The notes under the pieces are model-generated. The model worked only from the letters and a program-made list of their open reading frames with translations. It had not been told where the DNA came from and searched no databases. From a virus: a DNA stretch of 34,514 nucleotides. The position numbers and the translations under genes are program-made. The stretch covers positions 1 to 34,514 of IMG/VR virus record IMGVR_UViG_3300038701_000246. One strand, 5' to 3'. Positions 1 through 7,291 of the stretch are shown here, in pieces (positions within the stretch are counted from its first letter, which is position 1; each line of letters starts with the position of its first letter).

Positions 1-1
1 C

Positions 2-328
2 ATTGAGGCTACCCCTGAGGAACCATGGGTCTATGAGACCCCTAAGATACCTGTAGAGGAAGTCAAGGAGACCAAGCAAGTGTCTTCGGTAAGTCCAGAG
101 AAGGACCCTCTCCTCGACTTCTTCTCAGGTTACAAGACGATCTTCTCAGGCATCTTCGCGTTCATCTCGGGGTTCTTCATGACCCTGTTCGATACCTTGG
201 GTTTTCCTGAGGCGGAGAAGTACGCATCCCTCGCAACTCAAACCTTCCTCATCCTCGTGGTGGTCTTCCTACTCGTGAAGTTCTGGAAGCGCTTCGAGAG
301 GATGGTGAAGCGGAGGATACCGAAATGA
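2..328 (+). CDS. Holin-like two-helix membrane protein (5' partial)
   Basis: The frame is open from base 2, so this gene enters from outside the window; the GTG at 80 is only an internal possible start. The visible part is about 108 residues. An acidic, Pro/Glu-rich segment is followed by two hydrophobic stretches (TIFSGIFAFISGFFMTLF, then FLILVVVFLLVKFW) and a basic C-terminus (KRFERMVKRRIPK). That topology, together with overlap (ATGA) into a spanin-like gene, suggests a holin or other lysis membrane protein. No family motif is recognisable, so the role rests on context. In T7 the holin sits next to terminase; here this gene lies upstream of the capsid gene. An N-terminal extension outside the window could change the interpretation. 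Confidence 0.5.
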   Translation: MEATPEEPWVYETPKIPVEEVKETKQVSSVSPEKDPLLDFFSGYKTIFSGIFAFISGFFMTLFDTLGFPEAEKYASLATQTFLILVVVFLLVKFWKRFERMVKRRIPK

Positions 329-558
329 TCATTAAGTGGATTGAGGACCACCTTAAGGTCCTCCTAGCCGCTATCGGCTTTCTCATCGCACTCGTCTGGT
401 ACTCCCAGAGACGTGCGGTCAACCAATACAAAGATGAGGTACGCGAAGATGCTGAGAAACGCTCTAAAGCCGCTGCTGACGCTTCTCGCGACGCTCAGCT
501 TACTCCTGATTCTGCTGTCATTGACCGCATGCGGGACAAAGGCTGGTCTCGGGATTGA
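325..558 (+). CDS. Rz-like inner-membrane spanin
   Basis: A 77-aa protein with an N-terminal signal anchor (KVLLAAIGFLIALVWY, about residues 11-26) and a highly charged, probably helical periplasmic part rich in Arg, Glu, Asp and Ala. This is the architecture of Rz-type i-spanins, which join an outer-membrane lipoprotein to bridge and fuse the two membranes in the last step of lysis of Gram-negative hosts. The ATG overlaps the stop of the upstream holin-like gene, implying translational coupling. A second lipoprotein frame (449-673) starts inside it, the classic embedded Rz/Rz1 arrangement. It is short compared with lambda Rz (153 aa). Identification rests on topology and context, not on sequence similarity. 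Confidence 0.65.
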   Translation: MIIKWIEDHLKVLLAAIGFLIALVWYSQRRAVNQYKDEVREDAEKRSKAAADASRDAQLTPDSAVIDRMRDKGWSRD

Positions 559-673
559 GGCCGCTTGTGACACCTTCGATTACGTCATCGTATCCCAGTT
601 CGACACCCTTGATACAGTCAAGCAGGTGTACGTCCACAACTCCAAGCTAGAGGCGTTCTGCGATGGCACGTGA
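449..673 (+). CDS. Rz1-like outer-membrane lipoprotein spanin, overlapping Rz
   Basis: This frame starts inside the Rz-like gene and runs beyond it. The ATG at 449 is preceded by GAGG at 436-439 with a 9-nt gap, so it is preferred over GTG 413 or ATG 434. The product, about 74 aa, has a Leu-rich signal sequence ending in the lipobox LSLTACG; the Cys is the predicted lipidation site after signal peptidase II cleavage. A hydrophobic signal, a lipobox and overlap with an i-spanin gene define Rz1-type o-spanins. The mature part has two further Cys residues (EAACDTF and EAFCDGT). It ends inside the start of the HNH gene (663). Confidence 0.7.
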   Translation: MLRNALKPLLTLLATLSLLLILLSLTACGTKAGLGIEAACDTFDYVIVSQFDTLDTVKQVYVHNSKLEAFCDGT

Positions 674-887
674 CTACAAGAAGGAATACGAGAACTACCA
701 TAAGAAGCCTGCTCAGCGGAAACGTAATGACGCCCGTAAGAAGGCCCGTCGCTTGATGATCAAGAAGTACGGCAAGAAGGCTCTCAAGGGTAAGGACGTG
801 GACCACAAGGACCGCAACCCCAAGAACAACTCAATGAGCAACCTTCGTATCCAGTCGAAGAAGAAGAACCGCTCACGGAATAAGTAA
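663..887 (+). CDS. Small HNH-type nuclease-like protein
   Basis: A 74-aa, extremely basic protein. The C-terminal half has the phage HNH signature: DVDHKDRNPKNNSMSNLR, with D47-H48 as the metal/base pair, N56 in the middle and N69 at the end. The first half is Lys/Arg-rich and probably contacts nucleic acid. Small HNH proteins of this shape are common in phages, either as free-standing homing nucleases or as packaging-associated nickases; which applies cannot be told. The start overlaps the end of the o-spanin gene. A non-coding gap with hairpins follows before the capsid gene. Confidence 0.7.
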   Translation: MARDYKKEYENYHKKPAQRKRNDARKKARRLMIKKYGKKALKGKDVDHKDRNPKNNSMSNLRIQSKKKNRSRNK

Positions 888-1163
888 GAATACACTCAGG
901 TGCGTCCCTCGCATTCTCGACATGCCCTGAGTAACACCCGGTCCCTGCCTGCAATTTCAGGCACACCGGGCCTCCCGTCGTCGCTCCTTAGTGAGACGGC
1001 CCTGTAGACGTACAGGAACACAAAGTAAACCCCAAGAAAAACCTAGATGACTGTAGGACCTCCACGGAGACAATCCTAGAGATACGCTGAGTTAACTCGC
1101 GGGGGCATGCTCTTTCAATACTACTGAATATCTCAATACTGCCATTCGAAAAGGAATATTACA
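888..1163 (+). other. Non-coding leader between HNH gene and capsid gene
   Basis: There is no credible gene here. It holds a strong hairpin (937-970), a G-rich element TGAGTTAACTCGCGGGGG (1088-1105) whose first ten bases recur at 23961-23970, and the capsid ribosome-binding site (AAAAGGAA just before 1164). A strong late promoter would be expected here by analogy with T7 phi10, but neither repeated promoter-like motif of this window occurs in it. Confidence 0.6.
937..970 (+). terminator. Long hairpin upstream of capsid
   Basis: Outer arms CCCGGT/ACCGGG and inner arms TGCCTG/CAGGCA enclose the loop CAATTT, with a small asymmetric internal loop (CCC against C). No U-tract follows, so it may be an RNA-processing or mRNA-stabilising structure in the T7 R-site sense rather than a true terminator. 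Confidence 0.45.
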
Positions 1164-2276
1164 ATGGCTCAGACTGGTACTCCGAATCCAGCTCAGGTAG
1201 CAAACTTTGTTACCTCGCAGGACGGCACTGGTAACCATAACACCTACGCTGGTTCCCGTGACCTCCTCTTGAAAACCTTTGGCGGTGAAGTGATGACCCA
1301 CTATGATGAGCGTTTCATCATGAAGGGCCTCGTTCGCTCCCGCACCGTTCCACGTGGCTCCAAGACTGTGCAGTTCCCTGCAATCGGTCAGGCTGCGGCT
1401 GAACACTTCATTCCAGGCCAGCAGATCCTCGGCCAGGCCATGAAGACTGATGAGAAGACCATCGCTGTAGATGACCTTCTGGTATCCTCCGTCTTCATCA
1501 ATAACATCGACGAGATGCTCTCTCATATCCCGTTCCGCGCTGAGTACGCCAAGCAGATTGGTGCTGCCCTCGCTAAGACGTGTGAACTGAAGATCATCCA
1601 GTCCGCAGTACGTGACGCTCGCCTCGGTGACCAGTACAACGCTGCACAGGTACCGGGTAAGGACACGCCATTCGGTGCTGCTTCCGGTGCTGGTAAGGGC
1701 ATCGTTGACATGGAGAACGCTGTAACCAAGCACGTTGGTACTTCTGCTGGTGCTGCTGAACTCCTGTCCACCGCCTTTGAAGCTGCTGCTTACTTCGATG
1801 AGCACGACATGCCAATGGAAGGCCGTGTACTGCTCGTGTCTCCTACCGAGTACTACAACCTGATCAACTCCACGGACACCCGCGTTGTTCGTCTGTTGAA
1901 CAAGGACTTCTCTCAGGGCAACGGCGACTTCGCTGGCGCTGCTATCGCACAGGTAGCTGGCTTTAACCTCGTGAAGACCAACAACCTTCAGGTAGATGGT
2001 ACCGCGAACACCAACACGGGTCCTGATGGCCGTACTCCTCTGAACGCCCCTGCTGGCGGCTTCGGTCAGGACTACGCTACCAACGCGACCGACAGCTTGG
2101 GTCTGTTCCTCCACGGCTCCGGTATTGGTCTCGCGACCGTACAGGATATCACCACCGAGTCTGAGTACTACGTTGACCGTCAGGGTTCCCTGCTGGTTTC
2201 CAAACTCATGAACGGTGTTGGTACGCTGCGTCCTGACGCACTGTTCGAAGTTCGTAAGGCTGCTGACGCTGTCTAA
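1164..2276 (+). CDS. Major capsid protein (T7 gp10A-like)
   Basis: A 370-aa protein of T7 gp10 type. The N-terminal half has the HK97-fold hallmarks of the group: YDERFIMKGLVRSRTVPRGSKT, a TVQFPAIGQA strand and a FIPGQQILGQ turn, then a spine helix region around EYAKQIGAALAKTCE. It follows a good ribosome-binding site and is followed at once by a terminator-like hairpin, as in T7, where gene 10 is the most strongly expressed late gene. Length is close to gp10A (about 345 aa). I see no slippery site giving a 10B-like extension. The coding sequence is dominated by a small codon set, consistent with very high expression. Confidence 0.93.
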   Translation: MAQTGTPNPAQVANFVTSQDGTGNHNTYAGSRDLLLKTFGGEVMTHYDERFIMKGLVRSRTVPRGSKTVQFPAIGQAAAEHFIPGQQILGQAMKTDEKTIAVDDLLVSSVFINNIDEMLSHIPFRAEYAKQIGAALAKTCELKIIQSAVRDARLGDQYNAAQVPGKDTPFGAASGAGKGIVDMENAVTKHVGTSAGAAELLSTAFEAAAYFDEHDMPMEGRVLLVSPTEYYNLINSTDTRVVRLLNKDFSQGNGDFAGAAIAQVAGFNLVKTNNLQVDGTANTNTGPDGRTPLNAPAGGFGQDYATNATDSLGLFLHGSGIGLATVQDITTESEYYVDRQGSLLVSKLMNGVGTLRPDALFEVRKAADAV

Positions 2277-2293
2277 GCGAAATTAAATTTAGT

Positions 2294-2319
2294 GGGGATG
2301 CCTTAGGGTGTCCCCCTTT
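2294..2319 (+). terminator. Terminator after capsid gene (T-phi-like)
   Basis: Arms GGGGATGCC and GGTGTCCCC (two G-T pairs) close a TTAG loop and are followed by CTTT. The position directly after the capsid gene matches the T7 late terminator, which limits but does not stop readthrough into the tail genes. Confidence 0.7.
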
Positions 2320-2345
2320 ACTCTACCTAATGCAAAGGCAGGAAC

Positions 2346-2948
2346 ATGCTTACACAAACTACTGAACTGAGCGCTGTGAACTTCATGCTCGCTGCCGTAG
2401 GTGAAGCTCCTATCACCAACCTCGAGGCAGACCTAGCGGAATCCGAGATTGCTCGCAGTACCCTCGAAGCTACCTCGCGTGAAGTCCAGTCCCGCGGCTG
2501 GTCTTGGAACACACAGCGAAACCGTGAGATGCCCTTGGCGTCCAACGGTGAAATTCTCCTCCCGGTGAACACCTTGAAGGTGGACGTAGTGGACTCCTAT
2601 TCGGGTCGCACCAACCCCAACAAGCGTGTCGCAGCCCGACAGAACAAGCTCTATGACCTTCTCGAGCGTACCTTCGTGTTCGAAGAAAAGCAGAACCTCG
2701 ACTTGGTACTCGGGTTGGACTTCGACGATATCACCGAGAGCGCTCGAAACTACATCAAACTGTTCGCCACCTCGCGATACATGCAGACCGTCCTAGGGTC
2801 TGACGTGGATATGCAAGCCATGCAGCAGCAGGCTCAGATCGCGTGGGTGCAGCTTGAGCAGGAAGAAGATGAACTAGGCGACTTGAACTTCGTGACGGGT
2901 AACCCCCTGTCTCAGTTTACCGCCCTTCGAACCAGGATTCTTGGCTAA
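2346..2948 (+). CDS. Tail tubular protein A (T7 gp11-like adaptor)
   Basis: A 200-aa protein of the T7 gp11 family, which forms the 12-subunit ring between portal and nozzle. Typical features are the start TELSAVNFMLAAVGEAPI, the central SREVQSRGWSWNTQRNREM segment (the recurring W-x-W/N pattern) and a C-terminal ARNYIKLFATSRYMQ helix. Length matches T7 gp11 (196 aa). Its stop overlaps the start of the nozzle gene by one base (TAATG), so the two are probably translated in a coupled way. Confidence 0.92.
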   Translation: MLTQTTELSAVNFMLAAVGEAPITNLEADLAESEIARSTLEATSREVQSRGWSWNTQRNREMPLASNGEILLPVNTLKVDVVDSYSGRTNPNKRVAARQNKLYDLLERTFVFEEKQNLDLVLGLDFDDITESARNYIKLFATSRYMQTVLGSDVDMQAMQQQAQIAWVQLEQEEDELGDLNFVTGNPLSQFTALRTRILG

Positions 2949-5900
2949 TGACGCAAGTAACTGACCATATCCCAAACCTCGTCGGAGGTATCACCCAGCA
3001 GCCCCCTGAGACACGCATCAAGACTGCCGTAGATAGTATGGTCAATGCGTATCCATCGGCTGTACAGGGCCTCTCTAAGCGGCGTGGTGCTGCCTACGTG
3101 GCCTCAATGACCTCAACGGCCCTCGGGTCCACCTCCTTCATGCACACCATCGACCGCGATGAGTTCGAGAAGTACTTCGCGATCACAAACAGTGATGGCA
3201 GTGTCGAGGTGTACGACCTTAACGGTACCGCTCAAGAGGTATCTCAGGATGCTCGCTCTACCGCCTACCTGACCACCACGGACCCATCTAAGAATATCCG
3301 TGCGGTGACCGTGGGTGACTACACGTTCCTAACGAACCGTACTGTAGTGCCAGCGATTGCTGATCCAGTTATCCCTGAGGCGGCAGAGCAAGAGCAGCGC
3401 TCGTCTCACTACCTTGAGTACAAGGTTCTCGAAGCATACTCGCCCTCGTTCGATGCCATTGATAAGGCAGCAACCAAGGTGGACTCCTACGAAGCATTCT
3501 TGGAAATCTCCGTCGATCACGTTAATGCGGACACCTCAGAGCAAACCTTCACGTTCAACCCGTTCGAGGCTCTACGCGACCTTGGGCAGGACTACGAGAT
3601 ATTCCAAGAGCGACAGGATGTAGGCACTACCTCGGGGGTAGCTCTCCCAGTTGGACGAAACGCTATGCGTTTGCAGCGCGTTATCGGCGCTACTCCCTAC
3701 GGCTCTAAAACTGGCGAGCATTCTCTTGATATCATTATGCTCGTTCCAGACTCCAACGTGGATGGTTATTGGGGTTCTGATTTATGTAATACTCACAACG
3801 GGAGCTACCTTAGGCAGGTTACGCCACGGGTCATAGCCACTGCTACCCCTGTAGGACAGGAAACACCTACCGCTGGTACGGCGTATTCATCGTTATCTAT
3901 CACTAACGGTGTCCTAACCGTTCCGATGGCGTCGGCATACCGAGACACGGCGCTATATGATTCCTATGATAACAGTACTCGGACGGTGAATAGGGGAACC
4001 GCCGGGGATAGTAAGGCTCACTACTGGGAAATCTTTGCGGAGCGCCTTGAGGGTGCCACTAAGACCTTCACGGCAACCGATGGTACTGTCCTTACGATCA
4101 CCATCAGTAACGTGACGGTAGAAAAGGGCGGCAAGTTCACCTTCGATACTACCATCCCGTGTTACATCAGTAGTGCCTACGAGGACTTCTCTACGTCAAC
4201 TGTGGTTGCTAAGACCGACGATACACTAGCAACACTCGCAGATAGTCGTGCGAACCCTGACTTGAACCAGTCTCTTCGCGTGTCCTCTCCCACTTTCAGT
4301 ATGCGCCGGGAGATCGTCATAGCCCACCCTAGGACACTCCAAGATGGTACGATAGAGACGTACTACTCTGCTCTGAACAATACGAATTATAGTGGAGCCA
4401 CCCTAGCAACCGCCCTCGCGAGTCTGTCTGTCGCTGGTACTGACGGAGATGGTGTGGCCTTCTCCCTCGATCTAAGTGGCACTACGTTTAACTCGGCGAC
4501 CAACCGGATCGACATTGTTGGTGACGACGTGTTCTATGTAGACTCTTACACTGAGTATGCAACGACAACTCCTTATAATGAGTTACAGACGTCCTCTTAC
4601 GCTAAACGCACCGTCACGGATTTCGAGGATCTCCCTGACTCCGGTAACGTAGGTGAGGTCGTGCGTGTTACAGGCCAGTCTGACGATCCTGAGGATGACT
4701 ACTACGTTGAATGGGACGGCAAGCGTTGGCGCGAGGCTGTTGCTTACGGTAAGCAGGAAGACCTAGACGCTGAGACCCTCCCGCAGGCCCTCGTGCGTAA
4801 CGCTGATGGAACTTGGATTATCACTCCGCACTCTTGGCGTGGTCGTGAGGTAGGCGACGAGTTCTCCAATGAGACCCCTAGTTTCGTTGGTAATCCGATC
4901 CAAGATATCTTCACGTTCCAAGGTCGCCTTGGGTTCTGTGCTGGTGAATCCATCGTTCTCTCTGAGGTCAACTACTTCGAGCAATTCTACAGGTCCACCT
5001 GCATCCAACTCGAGGATGACAACAGGATCGACGTAGAGTTACGCTTCGGTCGCGTAGAGAAACCTCACGCTGCCTTGGCGGTACAGGATGAGTTGATCTT
5101 GTTCTCTGACAAGGGCCAGTTCTCGCTGAACTCCAACCAGCAGACGCTCACACCTAAGACCGTATCGGCCAAGCAGATTGGTGACTTCGAGACCTCCACG
5201 GAAGTGCGACCGCACACCATTGGTAAGTCTGCGTTCTTCACCACGGAACTTGGTGGGTACACTCAGGCTCGTGAGTTCTACTTGGGTGCTGCTACGGATG
5301 ACCGTCTGTTGTCCTCCGAGTTGACCATCCAGTGTCCTCAGTTTGTGACGGGCAATGCTCGCTACATTCAGGCATCTCGAGATCACAAGGCTATCTTCGT
5401 GTTAAACCGTGATGACCCTACGTCGCTGTTCGTCTACAAGTTCGAGTATGATGGTCAAGATAAGATCCAGTCGGCTTGGTGTCGCTGGGACCTTGGCATC
5501 GGGGACATTGAGTCCATCGGTATCTTCCAGAACTACCTCTACTGCGTGTCGTCCCTCGGAAATGAGCGAGAGCTAACTCGGATTGACGTTCGAGATCAGC
5601 CAGACCTACTTGGTACTGAGTTGATGCGCTTGGACATGCAGGTAACTCCTACGAAGGTCTACTACCCGAATGGTGTGGATGGTAACTCTGACCCTGAGAC
5701 ACGTCTGGACCTTCCCTTCGACGGTACGGACCTCGTAGAAGTATGGGACCTCTCAGGTGGTCACACGATCCCTGTGGACCGCTACACCAGCGGAGGCAAT
5801 CTGTTCGTTAAGGGTGACCACTCTAGCTCTTCGCTGATCGTTGGTATCCCCTATACTATGGACGTGAAGCTCTCCACGATCTACCGCCGTGCGCCTAAGA

Positions 5901-6220
5901 AGCCTAGCGGTGAGATCATCGTCACTGATGGTCGTCTGACCGTCAACTACCTCAACATTGCCTACACCGACACTGCAACTTTCCAAGTCGATGTTAGCTC
6001 CCGCGGTCGAGATACCAAGACCTACTACGGGGGTCCTAAGGCAGGCCACTCAACGGTAACCTTCGGGGACGTTCCCAAGTCCTCGGGAGCACTCAGGGTG
6101 CCTGTAATGACACGGAATGATAATGCAGAAATCAACATCAAGAACGTCAGCCCCTTCGGCTGTACGATCCTCCACGTCGATTGGTTCGGCAAACACAATC
6201 CTCACGCGAGGCGAGTATAA
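2948..6220 (+). CDS. Tail tubular protein B (T7 gp12-like nozzle)
   Basis: A 1090-aa nozzle protein. The beginning is diagnostic: DHIPNLVGGITQQPPETR and VDSMVNAYPSAVQGLSKRRG. The later blocks TFQGRLGFCAGESIVLSE, FEQFYRSTC and DKGQFSLNSNQQTLTPKTV are also conserved in the family. Six copies form the tube continuing from the adaptor. It is about 300 residues longer than T7 gp12 (794 aa); the extra length appears to lie roughly in residues 200-600, where the text is Ser/Thr-rich and the DNA more A+T-rich (for example around 3780-3800). That region includes the EDLPDSGNVGEVVRVTG...YYVEWDGKRW segment. The C-terminus may overlap the next gene. Confidence 0.92.
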   Translation: MTQVTDHIPNLVGGITQQPPETRIKTAVDSMVNAYPSAVQGLSKRRGAAYVASMTSTALGSTSFMHTIDRDEFEKYFAITNSDGSVEVYDLNGTAQEVSQDARSTAYLTTTDPSKNIRAVTVGDYTFLTNRTVVPAIADPVIPEAAEQEQRSSHYLEYKVLEAYSPSFDAIDKAATKVDSYEAFLEISVDHVNADTSEQTFTFNPFEALRDLGQDYEIFQERQDVGTTSGVALPVGRNAMRLQRVIGATPYGSKTGEHSLDIIMLVPDSNVDGYWGSDLCNTHNGSYLRQVTPRVIATATPVGQETPTAGTAYSSLSITNGVLTVPMASAYRDTALYDSYDNSTRTVNRGTAGDSKAHYWEIFAERLEGATKTFTATDGTVLTITISNVTVEKGGKFTFDTTIPCYISSAYEDFSTSTVVAKTDDTLATLADSRANPDLNQSLRVSSPTFSMRREIVIAHPRTLQDGTIETYYSALNNTNYSGATLATALASLSVAGTDGDGVAFSLDLSGTTFNSATNRIDIVGDDVFYVDSYTEYATTTPYNELQTSSYAKRTVTDFEDLPDSGNVGEVVRVTGQSDDPEDDYYVEWDGKRWREAVAYGKQEDLDAETLPQALVRNADGTWIITPHSWRGREVGDEFSNETPSFVGNPIQDIFTFQGRLGFCAGESIVLSEVNYFEQFYRSTCIQLEDDNRIDVELRFGRVEKPHAALAVQDELILFSDKGQFSLNSNQQTLTPKTVSAKQIGDFETSTEVRPHTIGKSAFFTTELGGYTQAREFYLGAATDDRLLSSELTIQCPQFVTGNARYIQASRDHKAIFVLNRDDPTSLFVYKFEYDGQDKIQSAWCRWDLGIGDIESIGIFQNYLYCVSSLGNERELTRIDVRDQPDLLGTELMRLDMQVTPTKVYYPNGVDGNSDPETRLDLPFDGTDLVEVWDLSGGHTIPVDRYTSGGNLFVKGDHSSSSLIVGIPYTMDVKLSTIYRRAPKKPSGEIIVTDGRLTVNYLNIAYTDTATFQVDVSSRGRDTKTYYGGPKAGHSTVTFGDVPKSSGALRVPVMTRNDNAEINIKNVSPFGCTILHVDWFGKHNPHARRV
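5854..5863 (+). promoter_or_regulatory. TACTATGGAC motif inside nozzle gene
   Basis: The only exact copy of the TACTATGGAC family outside the 25-34 kb block. It lies within the tail tubular B reading frame (Thr-Met-Asp), so it may be chance or a weak internal promoter. Confidence 0.25.
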
Positions 6221-6647
6221 CGCTCGTCCCTCCACACGGGCAGACATTGAGGCTATCGCAGCCTCGATGCGCCCTGCGGATAAACGTGAGATCATGCTCC
6301 TCTCAGGGCAGGAGCCTAACGAAGCCCTGACAGAATGCTTTGAGCTATCCGATGTATGTCGGACGCTCTCTTATAAAAACACCCCATTAATTATGTACGG
6401 GACTACCCCGGCAGGAATCGTGTGGGGCCTGGGCAGCACTGCTATCGACGATCACACCTTCGGGTTCCTCAGGGTATCCCGAGAGGAAGTCGCGGTGCTC
6501 CAAGGTGACAAACCCCAACTCTACAACCTCGTACACGCTGACAACGAGTTGCACCTCAAGTGGGTCAAGTATGTCGGCTTTGAAATCTTTGACGCCGTGG
6601 AACATTCCAGCGGTGAACTCGTGCATCCCATTCTCAGGAGCAATTAA
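6117..6647 (+). CDS. Internal virion protein gp13-like, acetyltransferase-like N-terminus
   Basis: The 176-aa frame lies between gp12 and gp14 homologues, the T7 gene 13 position. Its recognisable homologous part begins near NARPSTRADIEAIAASMRP, a pattern like small GNAT-type phage proteins, and continues with PAGIVWGLGST and FGFLRVSREEV. The start is unresolved. ATG 6117 or 6123 would overlap gp12 by about 100 bases with a low-complexity Ser/Thr-rich leader (QKSTSRTSAPSAVRSSTS). The next in-frame ATG (6267) would cut into the conserved part, and no standard start lies beside the GAGG at 6209-6212. T7 gp13 is 138 aa and is needed for virion maturation. Confidence 0.7.
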   Translation: MIMQKSTSRTSAPSAVRSSTSIGSANTILTRGEYNARPSTRADIEAIAASMRPADKREIMLLSGQEPNEALTECFELSDVCRTLSYKNTPLIMYGTTPAGIVWGLGSTAIDDHTFGFLRVSREEVAVLQGDKPQLYNLVHADNELHLKWVKYVGFEIFDAVEHSSGELVHPILRSN

Positions 6648-6649
6648 AT

Positions 6650-7285
6650 ATGTGCGGTATCGGACAGGTACTCCAGATGGGCTTCGGCATGATGTCCTCC
6701 GCGGCGCAATCTCGCGCTCGTATTGAGGAACAGAACCGCCAGTATGAAGCCAACAAGGCGGCTGCGAATGCTTCTTATGATGCAGCCAAAGAAACCTCTA
6801 GCATCCAGTTTCTACAGAACAACAAGAAGCTGCGGCAGCAAGGGTTTGACTTCGAGTTAAACGCTAGGCTCCAACAGTCCAACCTTAGAGCACAGGTCGG
6901 CTCCTCCAACTTGGGAGGCACGTCGATCCGCAACACGGTTTCAGACTTCGCAGGTAAGGCGTCCAAGGATGCCCGTAGGTTTATCGACGAGCGCAAGAAC
7001 CTCGCCGTGGCCTACGATCAAGACCTACACAACCTCGAGGTAACTCGGGTCAACCAGATCAACACCGTGATGCAAGGCCGCTGGACGGCTGGCGACACCA
7101 TGGCGATGCTCGCCCCCGTAGTGAACGGCTTCTCTTCCTTGATGATCCAAGGGCAGAACCAAGGCTACCACCAACAGCAGATGAGCCAAGTAGGCCAAGG
7201 AAGCTACGGTGGGTACGGGAGCATGGGCGGCATGGGCGGAGGCTACGGCCTCGGCGCTGGCATGTTCGGTTTCCAAGGAGGCTAA
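6650..7285 (+). CDS. Internal virion protein B (T7 gp14-like ejection protein)
   Basis: A 211-aa protein of T7 gp14 type (196 aa): it starts MCGIGQVLQMGFGMMSSAAQSR, continues as a long Gln/Ala-rich helical region, then DARRFIDERKNLAVAYDQD. gp14 is ejected first and forms the outer-membrane part of the T7 DNA-translocation channel. The last 35 residues are a Gly/Tyr/Gln/Met-rich tail (GGYGSMGGMGGGYGLGAG), possibly flexible and membrane-seeking. The start is two bases after the gp13-like stop, and the next gene begins seven bases later. Confidence 0.85.
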   Translation: MCGIGQVLQMGFGMMSSAAQSRARIEEQNRQYEANKAAANASYDAAKETSSIQFLQNNKKLRQQGFDFELNARLQQSNLRAQVGSSNLGGTSIRNTVSDFAGKASKDARRFIDERKNLAVAYDQDLHNLEVTRVNQINTVMQGRWTAGDTMAMLAPVVNGFSSLMIQGQNQGYHQQQMSQVGQGSYGGYGSMGGMGGGYGLGAGMFGFQGG

Positions 7286-7291
7286 TTAGTA

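Noticed and set aside
1092-2114. Long antisense frame (340 codons) across the capsid gene
   Set aside because: It is a shadow of the strongly biased capsid codons, has no ribosome-binding site or family likeness, and every other gene runs on the + strand.
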